From the NCBI RefSeq assembly GCF_030271215.1, contig NZ_JASNGB010000132.1, positions 1-6,650 of the forward strand: DNA of 6,650 nt, in the 5' to 3' direction. Below are positions 1 to 6,650 of this stretch, piece after piece (position 1 is the first letter of the stretch; each line of letters starts with the position of its first letter). The notes under the pieces were generated by a model, which did not search any database, was not told the origin of the DNA, and worked only from the letters and a program-made list of their open reading frames with translations. This stretch comes from Deinococcus rhizophilus. GTDB taxonomy: Bacteria; Deinococcota; Deinococci; Deinococcales; Deinococcaceae. The translations under genes were made by a program, and so were the position numbers.

Positions 1-935
1 GCGGCGCGGGCCTGGCCTGGGCAGCGCTGGCGGACCGGCGGGTGCTGCGGGTGCCCGACCTGCAGACGGACCCCCGCGTGTACCGCCGCGAGCAGCTGGG
101 GGCGGGCGCGATGATGGCCGTTCCGCTGCTGAGCAGTCAGGACGAGCCGCTGGGTGCCCTGATCCTGACCCGCGAGCCCGAGCGGCCCTTCGGGGAGGCC
201 GACGAACACCTCGCCCTGCTGCTGGGCAGCCTCGCGGCCCGGATGCTGGAGCGTGACGCCCACCTCGGCGACCTGCGGGCCACCCTGGACGCGGCGCTCG
301 AGACCCTGGGGGTGGCCGTCGAGCTGCGCGATTTCGAGACCCAGGGCCACACCGAGCGGGTCACCCACCTCGCGCTGACCTTTGGGGCCACGCTGGGACT
401 GACCCCCGAGCGCCTGCTGGGGCTGCGGCAGGGAGCGGCCCTGCACGACATCGGCAAGCTGGGCGTGCCCGACGCGGTGCTGCTCAAGCCGGGGCGCCTG
501 ACCCCCGAGGAACGCGCCCTGATCGAGACCCACGCCCCGCGCGGGGCCGAACTCGCGGCCCGCATCCCCTTCCTGCACCCGGAAGCGCACGGGGTGATCC
601 GCTCGCACCACGAGCGCTGGGACGGCGCCGGGTACCCGGACGGCCTGCGCGGCGAGACCATTCCCCTGCTCGCCCGCATCTTTGCCCTGTGCGACGTGTA
701 CGACGCCCTGACCAGCGACCGTCCCTACCGCGCGGCCCTGGACCCGCAAGAGGCCCTCGGCCTGCTGGAAGCCGGGCAGGGCACCCAGTTCGACCCGGCG
801 CTCGTGGGCCGCTTCGTGGCCTTGCAGCGGGCGGGGGTCTTCGGACCGCCCTGGACGGCGCCGACCCGCGCCCCCCGCGACGAGGCCCCCCCACCCCCCC
901 GCCTCCCGCAGCGGCCTGCGGCGGGGGAGGATTGA
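1..935 (+). CDS. GAF / HD-GYP domain protein, probable cyclic-di-GMP phosphodiesterase (5'-truncated)
   Basis: Only the C-terminal part is present: the reading frame is open from position 3 with no stop, so the GTG at 42 is not the true start. Counting from that GTG as residue 1, residues 1-72 look like the end of a GAF sensor domain. Residues about 80-262 form an HD-GYP domain with H103, the HD pair in HDIGK (135-139), H164, the HH pair at 189-190, the GAGYPDGLRGE motif (195-205) and CDVYDALTSDRPYR (217-230). HD-GYP enzymes use a binuclear or trinuclear metal centre to hydrolyse cyclic-di-GMP, and a GAF domain usually supplies signal input. All expected ligands are present, so activity is likely. 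After residue 268 comes a Pro-rich, probably disordered tail. The stop TGA (933-935) coincides with the first bases of a repeat-like element, so the present C-terminus may have been set by that element. Family assignment is firm; the substrate is inferred from the family. Confidence 0.93.
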   Translation, partial: GAGLAWAALADRRVLRVPDLQTDPRVYRREQLGAGAMMAVPLLSSQDEPLGALILTREPERPFGEADEHLALLLGSLAARMLERDAHLGDLRATLDAALETLGVAVELRDFETQGHTERVTHLALTFGATLGLTPERLLGLRQGAALHDIGKLGVPDAVLLKPGRLTPEERALIETHAPRGAELAARIPFLHPEAHGVIRSHHERWDGAGYPDGLRGETIPLLARIFALCDVYDALTSDRPYRAALDPQEALGLLEAGQGTQFDPALVGRFVALQRAGVFGPPWTAPTRAPRDEAPPPPRLPQRPAAGED

Positions 936-1068
936 TACGGATTCCGTCCAATTCCTTTCCTTCCGGTGGTGTCCCGGAAGGAAATCCATCTCCCGGAACC
1001 CGCCCTTTCTCCTTCTCGCATCCGCTCGGATTGAATCACTGCGTCAACGATTCCATCGGAGTCCGTAT
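935..1068. repeat. Candidate small dispersed repeat / MITE-like element with inverted ends
   Basis: This non-coding block lies between two convergent genes. Its ends are imperfect inverted repeats: ATACGGATTCCG at 935-946 and CGGAGTCCGTAT at 1057-1068 match at 11 of 12 positions. Inside is a perfect 11-bp stem (956-966 with 974-984, 7-nt loop TGGTGTC). A second stem pairs 1030-1037 with 1049-1056 at 7 of 8 positions. It is visibly less GC-rich than the flanking genes and has no convincing reading frame. Deinococcus genomes are known to carry families of small non-coding repeats, and this structure fits one. No clear target-site duplication is visible. Multi-copy status cannot be tested from one window, so the repeat call is an inference from structure. 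Confidence 0.55.
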
Positions 1069-1080
1069 GACCCTGCACCC

Positions 1081-1120
1081 AAAGAACGCGGCGGCCTCCA
1101 CCCTGGGAAGGCCGCCGCGT
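1081..1120 (-). terminator. Rho-independent terminator of the M20 amidohydrolase gene
   Basis: A perfect 12-bp GC-rich inverted repeat pairs 1086-1097 (ACGCGGCGGCCT) with 1109-1120, with an 11-nt loop. Read on the minus strand, the stem is followed at once by TTCTTT (1085-1080), a short U-tract in RNA. It begins 13 bp past the stop codon of the minus-strand gene. The plus-strand side has no T-run, so it appears to work for the minus strand only. Confidence 0.85.
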
Positions 1121-1133
1121 CCGCTGCGAAGGT

Positions 1134-2330
<1,197 letters not shown>

Positions 2331-2335
2331 GCCCC

Positions 2336-2341
2336 AGTGTA
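2336..2341 (-). promoter_or_regulatory. Putative -10 element (TACACT) of the M20 gene
   Basis: On the minus strand TACACT ends 5 nt before the ATG at 2330. It matches the TANNNT -10 pattern of leaderless Deinococcus genes. No convincing -35 is visible 16-18 bp further upstream, and no good Shine-Dalgarno sequence precedes the ATG, only TGGGG. Assignment rests on motif and distance alone. Confidence 0.45.
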
Positions 2342-2448
2342 GGGCGCGTGGTGCCAGCAGGGTCCCTGCCGCCCGGACGGGCCGGAGGGTGAAGGCGGCT
2401 CAGCCCGGCCTCAGCAACTTTTCCGGCCCCCGTGCCGTAATGGGAGGC

Positions 2449-2661
2449 ATGAAAGCACGCCGCTCCCCGGGCAAACTCGGCAAACTGATGGTCTACGCGC
2501 CGCTGGTCCTTCAGGTCGTCTCGTCGCTGCGCCGTCAGCGCCTGACCGCGCGGGGCAAGTACACCAAACCTCGCAAGCGCGACCGCGCCCTCGACTTCGT
2601 GCTCGGGCAGGCCGAGCGCAAGCTGGGTGGGAAGAAGACCAAGCGGCGCGGCTGGTTCTGA
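2449..2661 (+). CDS. Small, highly basic hypothetical protein (70 aa)
   Basis: The family is not recognised. From the ATG at 2449 the product is 70 residues and strongly basic, with about a third of residues Lys or Arg and few acidic ones (for example KYTKPRKRDRA at 38-48 and a GGKKTKRRGWF end). A short hydrophobic patch, MVYAPLVLQVVSSL at 14-27, could be an amphipathic or membrane-associated helix; the rest suggests nucleic-acid or ribosome contact, but this is speculation from composition. An in-frame ATG at 2440 would add three residues (MGG). GGGAGG at 2442-2447 lies only one base before the 2449 ATG, too close to act as its ribosome binding site, so the start is uncertain. The frame is open further upstream but overlaps the divergent M20 gene there. 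Support for a real gene is the fitting terminator just downstream and the distinct composition. Confidence 0.68.
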   Translation: MKARRSPGKLGKLMVYAPLVLQVVSSLRRQRLTARGKYTKPRKRDRALDFVLGQAERKLGGKKTKRRGWF

Positions 2662-2674
2662 GCCGCTCCAGAAA

Positions 2675-2716
2675 GAAGCACCCCCGGTCCACTCGGGCGG
2701 GGGTGCTTCCTGTTGG
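2675..2716. terminator. Bidirectional Rho-independent terminator between convergent genes
   Basis: A perfect 11-bp inverted repeat pairs 2675-2685 (GAAGCACCCCC) with 2699-2709, with a 13-nt loop. On the plus strand it is followed by CTGTTGGTTTGTT, a T-rich stretch. On the minus strand it is followed by TTTCTGG. It starts 14 bp after the stop of the plus-strand basic gene and ends 13 bp before the stop codon of the minus-strand Csp gene, so one hairpin can end both transcripts. The plus-strand T-rich tract runs up to the last codon of the minus-strand gene. Confidence 0.85.
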
Positions 2717-2721
2717 TTTGT

Positions 2722-3069
2722 TCAGGCCGCCAGCTGACGGCAGAGGGCCTCGCAGCGGCGGCAGGCCTCGGCGCACACCCGGCAGTGCTCGTGGTGCCCG
2801 GCGTGGCGCTCGCATTCCTCGGCGCAGCGGGCGCAGGCTTCGGCGCACATCCGGCAGGCGCCCGGGTGCAGGTCGCTCGCCCGCATCAGCAGCCGGGCCG
2901 TGAAGGCGCAGGCGTCGGCGCAGTCGCGGTCGCGGCGGATGCACTCGGCCATCATCGTCACGTCCGGCTCGTCCAGGCAGGCTTCGGCGCACATCTCGCA
3001 GGCCCGCAGGCAGGCGAGGCAGGCGTCCAGGCACTCTTGCATCAGCTGGATGTTCATGGGCTGGGTCAT
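2722..3069 (-). CDS. Four-helix-bundle copper storage protein, Csp3-like (cytosolic)
   Basis: The product has 115 residues with 19 cysteines (13, 17, 20, 24, 27, 31, 43, 50, 54, 72, 75, 79, 82, 86, 96, 99, 103, 106, 110). They sit in CxxxC/CxxC spacing along predicted helices, for example CLACLRACEMCAEAC at 17-31 and CRMCAEACARCAEEC at 72-86. This is the signature of the Csp (DUF326-type) copper storage family, whose tetramers of four-helix bundles hold many Cu(I) ions on Cys lining the bundle core. The length and Cys count match cytosolic Csp3 proteins. There is no signal peptide, which separates it from exported Csp1. HAGHHEHC (89-96) adds a His cluster at one bundle end, possibly a copper entry site. 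An AGGAGG 8 nt upstream fixes the ATG at 3069 over the Met at residue 5. It lies 60 bp downstream of the 135-residue gene and is third in line from copA, so co-expression with copper export is likely. Confidence 0.9.
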   Translation of the reverse strand: MTQPMNIQLMQECLDACLACLRACEMCAEACLDEPDVTMMAECIRRDRDCADACAFTARLLMRASDLHPGACRMCAEACARCAEECERHAGHHEHCRVCAEACRRCEALCRQLAA

Positions 3070-3077
3070 GGTGGAGA

Positions 3078-3083
3078 CCTCCT
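3078..3083 (-). promoter_or_regulatory. Ribosome binding site of the Csp3-like gene (AGGAGG)
   Basis: On the minus strand a full AGGAGG is placed 8 nt before the ATG at 3069. It decides the start in favour of residue 1. It is also the only strong Shine-Dalgarno sequence in the minus-strand copper gene set, in contrast with the leaderless-type starts of copA, copZ and the 135-residue gene. This fits a gene translated from within a longer message. Confidence 0.8.
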
Positions 3084-3129
3084 GACCCTACCGTTCACCC
3101 GCGCCGGGCCGGGCGGATGGGGCGGGTCT

Positions 3130-3537
3130 TTAGCTGGGCTTGAGGGCCTGCGCCAGCCGGGTCAGCACCTCCTCGCCGCGCTCGTAGCCGGGGCGCACGA
3201 AGACCATCGCCATGTTCGACCAGTCCTGCACCGCCGCGATCTCCTGCCCGCCGTCCTCCAGTTTGAGGTGCGGGTAGGCCCCGTACTCCACGAAGCAGCC
3301 GAACTCGGCGGCCACGGCTTCCAGTGCCCCGGTGTTCGCCTCGTCCCAGCGGATCAGGTACGGCAGCAGAAAGGCGGGCTTGCCGCAGCTTCCGCCCAGG
3401 CCGACCAGCGGCATTCCCGCCACCTCGGGCACCTCGTCCCGGTGCCGGACGCGCTGCAAAAAGGCGTCCCGGTCGCGCACCTGCGCCGGGGAGGTCTTGA
3501 GACTCGCCACGTAAGGCCCCACGTTCAGCTTCGCCAT
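3130..3537 (-). CDS. Hypothetical protein (135 aa) between copA and the copper storage gene
   Basis: The family is not recognised. It is a soluble-looking 135-residue protein of mixed alpha/beta character, with no signal peptide and no transmembrane segment. It has only two cysteines (C51 in LGGSCGKPAFLLPYLIRWD at 47-65, and C81) and no CxxC or Met-rich metal motif. Other visible features are a charged N-terminal third (RDRDAFLQRVRHRDE, 21-35), an aromatic stretch FGCFVEYGAYPHLKLED (79-95) and a helical C-terminal end. It lies 39 bp after the copA stop codon and 60 bp before the Csp gene on the same strand, with no terminator on either side, so read-through from copA is plausible. A TAGCCT hexamer placed exactly 6 nt before the ATG suggests it also has its own leaderless start. 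Coding is supported by the well-placed neighbours and Deinococcus-like codon use. A role in copper handling would rest on position only. Confidence 0.82.
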   Translation of the reverse strand: MAKLNVGPYVASLKTSPAQVRDRDAFLQRVRHRDEVPEVAGMPLVGLGGSCGKPAFLLPYLIRWDEANTGALEAVAAEFGCFVEYGAYPHLKLEDGGQEIAAVQDWSNMAMVFVRPGYERGEEVLTRLAQALKPS

Positions 3538-3543
3538 TGAACG

Positions 3544-3549
3544 AGGCTA
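3544..3549 (-). promoter_or_regulatory. Putative -10 element (TAGCCT) of the 135-aa gene
   Basis: On the minus strand TAGCCT ends 6 nt before the ATG at 3537, the spacing typical of leaderless transcription. The position expected for a -35 (3567-3572) reads CCCTCC, which is not a match, so this may be a weak or activator-dependent promoter. Confidence 0.4.
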
Positions 3550-3558
3550 GCGGAACGT

Positions 3559-3576
3559 GGGGCAGGGGAGGGGGGG
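3559..3576 (+). other. G-rich tract with G-quadruplex potential after copA
   Basis: The plus strand reads GGGG-CA-GGGG-A followed by seven G, which gives four runs of at least three G with loops of 1-2 nt. It fills the gap between the copA stop and the next gene. The G-run is on the template strand for the minus-strand genes, so the RNA would be C-rich. Folding is a prediction only. Confidence 0.4.
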
Positions 3577-6090
<2,514 letters not shown>

Positions 6091-6096
6091 GGGTCA

Positions 6097-6125
6097 AGCC
6101 TATACCCTCCGGGGGGGGATAGCAA
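6097..6125 (-). promoter_or_regulatory. copA promoter (leaderless type)
   Basis: Read on the minus strand, a -35-like TTGCTA (6125-6120) is followed by exactly 17 bp and a -10 TAGGCT (6102-6097), then 6 nt TGACCC and the copA ATG at 6090. This places the likely transcription start at or next to the ATG, and no Shine-Dalgarno sequence is present. The spacer is the C-run/GGAGGGTA sequence that forms the operator-like dyad. Confidence 0.7.
6100..6122. promoter_or_regulatory. CsoR-like operator dyad in the copA promoter spacer
   Basis: The plus strand reads CTATACCCTCC (6100-6110), one base, then GGGGGGGATAG (6112-6122); the arms are complementary at 9 of 11 positions. The TATACCC...GGG...ATA pattern with a G/C-rich centre resembles CsoR operators such as that of Bacillus copZA. 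It lies between and overlaps the -35 and -10 of copA, a position where a repressor would block RNA polymerase. No csoR gene is in the window, and other metal regulators cannot be excluded. Confidence 0.6.
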
Positions 6126-6129
6126 GCTC

Positions 6130-6154
6130 GGGGGTTGAGGGGGAGGGGACTGGG
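6130..6154 (+). other. G-quadruplex-forming motif in the copA/copZ intergenic region
   Basis: Four G-runs, GGGGG-TTGA-GGGGG-A-GGGG-ACT-GGG, satisfy the standard G3+ N1-7 pattern on the plus strand. It lies just upstream of the copA -35 and about 45 bp upstream of the copZ -35, in a region with no other assigned element. Formation in the cell is not shown by sequence. Confidence 0.5.
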
Positions 6155-6198
6155 CGCGTTCTGCCTCGTCTTTGCAGGGTCAGATCGGGAGCGCCTTC

Positions 6199-6227
6199 TT
6201 GACACCCTCCCCCCCTGGGTCTATCCT
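6199..6227 (+). promoter_or_regulatory. copZ promoter (TTGACA-17-TATCCT, leaderless type)
   Basis: A perfect -35 TTGACA (6199-6204) and a -10 TATCCT (6222-6227) are separated by exactly 17 bp. Six bases later comes the copZ ATG at 6234, so the message is expected to begin at or next to the start codon. No Shine-Dalgarno sequence is present. The normal 17-bp spacer argues against MerR/CueR-type activation, which uses 19-20 bp. Confidence 0.82.
6204..6220. promoter_or_regulatory. Weak operator-like dyad in the copZ promoter spacer
   Basis: ACCC (6204-6207) and GGGT (6217-6220) form a short dyad around a C-run, between the -35 and -10. Written 5' to 3' in each promoter's own direction, the copZ and copA spacers agree at 11 of 17 positions, with a C-run followed by GGGT. 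This suggests the same regulator binds both, but the dyad alone is short and the C-run may inflate the match. Confidence 0.4.
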
Positions 6228-6233
6228 CGGGCC

Positions 6234-6443
6234 ATGACCACCGAACTGAACATCTCCGGAATGAGCTGCGGGCACTGCGTCAAGGCCGTGGAGGGGGCGC
6301 TGAAGGGCGTGCCCGGCGTGCAGGGCGTGCAGGTGGACCTGGCGGGCGGCAAGGCGACCGTGCAGGGCGAGGCCGAGCAGGGGGCGCTGATCGCCGCCGT
6401 GACCGAGGAAGGCTACGGCGCGACGGTCGCGGCCGGGCAGTGA
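6234..6443 (+). CDS. copZ: Copper chaperone CopZ (heavy-metal-associated domain)
   Basis: This 69-residue protein is a single heavy-metal-associated domain with the Cu(I)-binding motif GMSCGHC at 9-15 (C12, C15), the following helix VKAVEGALKGVPGV, and the strand pattern VQVDLAGGKATVQG expected of the ferredoxin-like fold. CopZ carries Cu(I) in the cytosol and delivers it to the N-terminal domains of CopA and to copper sensors. The length is typical. The frame is open further upstream, but the ATG at 6234 is chosen because the fold begins there and the promoter -10 ends 6 nt before it. It is divergent from copA. Its stop TGA overlaps the GTG of the DUF305 gene (GTGA), so the two form a translationally coupled pair. 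The His at position 14, between the two Cys, is common in bacterial CopZ and may tune copper affinity. Confidence 0.95.
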   Translation: MTTELNISGMSCGHCVKAVEGALKGVPGVQGVQVDLAGGKATVQGEAEQGALIAAVTEEGYGATVAAGQ

Positions 6444-6650
6444 GGCGGGCGCTGCTGGGGCTGGCGCTCGCGCTGGCCGGGGGCGCGGGAGCGCAGACGC
6501 ACGGGCACGCGGGGCACGGCGGGGCCATGACGATGGGGGCGATGAACGCGCAGATGCTGGCCGAACTGCGCCCGCTGAAGGGCCGGGCCTTCGACGTGCG
6601 CTTCGCCCAGCGGATGATGGACCACCACCAGATGGCGGTGGACATGGCGC
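6440..6650 (+). CDS. Exported DUF305 protein, probable extracytoplasmic copper binder (3'-truncated)
   Basis: The first 70 residues are present and the window ends inside the gene. The GTG at 6440 overlaps the copZ stop (GTGA). Residues 1-18 form a signal peptide: MRR, then an Ala/Leu-rich core, with an AGA site before Q19. Next comes a His/Met-rich stretch (H21, H23, H26, M30, M32, M35, M39), and then the start of a DUF305 domain with the diagnostic FAQRMMDHHQMAVDMA at 55-70. DUF305 is a ferritin-like helical fold, and its HHxM-type motifs can bind metal; the cyanobacterial periplasmic protein CopM belongs to this family and binds copper. With copZ directly upstream and copA next door, a role in binding copper outside the inner membrane is a good inference. 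The first codon could alternatively be a later in-frame ATG (6527, 6533), but those would lose the signal peptide. Confidence 0.9.
   Translation, partial: MRRALLGLALALAGGAGAQTHGHAGHGGAMTMGAMNAQMLAELRPLKGRAFDVRFAQRMMDHHQMAVDMA

Noticed and set aside
901..925. Hairpin CCGCAG/CTGCGG as a terminator for the HD-GYP gene
   Set aside because: It lies within the coding sequence before the stop codon, the stem is only 6 bp, and no T-run follows.
3084..3107. Separate promoter for the Csp gene, from TAGGGT just upstream of its AGGAGG
   Set aside because: No -35 is found at 17 bp and the hexamer lies directly next to the Shine-Dalgarno sequence, leaving almost no leader; read-through from upstream is as likely.
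2703..3540. Plus-strand frames opposite the Csp and 135-aa genes
   Set aside because: They are shadow frames; the minus-strand Csp frame has the decisive Cys pattern and a proper ribosome binding site.
6199..6227. CueR/MerR-type operator in the copZ promoter
   Set aside because: MerR-type promoters have a 19-20 bp spacer with a dyad across it; here the spacer is 17 bp and the dyad is short.
6135..6233. Upstream extension of the copZ frame
   Set aside because: The added residues have no similarity to the heavy-metal-associated fold and would cover the copZ promoter; the ATG at 6234 fits the -10 spacing.

Overview
The window is very GC-rich and fits a member of the genus Deinococcus. The grounds are base composition and codon use, starts that look leaderless (a TANNNT hexamer about 6 nt before the ATG, a pattern known from Deinococcus), and the gene set: a four-helix-bundle copper store, copA, copZ and a DUF305 protein. 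The genus is an inference from these traits; no database search was possible.

Layout. Positions 1-935 (+) hold the 3' part of a GAF/HD-GYP signalling protein, probably a cyclic-di-GMP phosphodiesterase. A non-coding block follows (about 935-1068) with near-matching inverted ends and internal hairpins, resembling a dispersed small repeat. A hairpin terminator at 1081-1120 then serves the M20 amidohydrolase/carboxypeptidase gene on the minus strand (1134-2330). A 70-residue, very basic hypothetical protein lies at 2449-2661 (+). It converges with the next block through a shared bidirectional terminator (about 2675-2716).

The right-hand 60% is a copper-homeostasis locus. On the minus strand, in transcription order, are copA (6090-3577, a Cu(I)-exporting P1B-type ATPase with two N-terminal metal-binding domains), an unrecognised 135-residue gene (3537-3130), and a 19-cysteine Csp3-like copper storage protein (3069-2722). 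Divergently, on the plus strand, are copZ (6234-6443, Cu(I) chaperone) and, overlapping its stop codon, a secreted DUF305 protein with a His/Met-rich N-terminus (6440 onward, cut by the window edge).

How the genes may work together. CopZ would carry cytosolic Cu(I) to the metal-binding domains of CopA, which pumps it across the inner membrane. The Csp3-like protein would buffer surplus Cu(I) in the cytosol. The exported DUF305 protein could bind copper outside the membrane. The copA/copZ intergenic region has two divergent promoters of matching design: -35, a 17-bp spacer, a TANNNT -10, 6 nt, then ATG. Their spacers share a C-run followed by GGGT. The copA spacer is covered by a dyad resembling CsoR operators, so copper-responsive repression of both arms is the favoured model. 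No regulator gene is present in the window.
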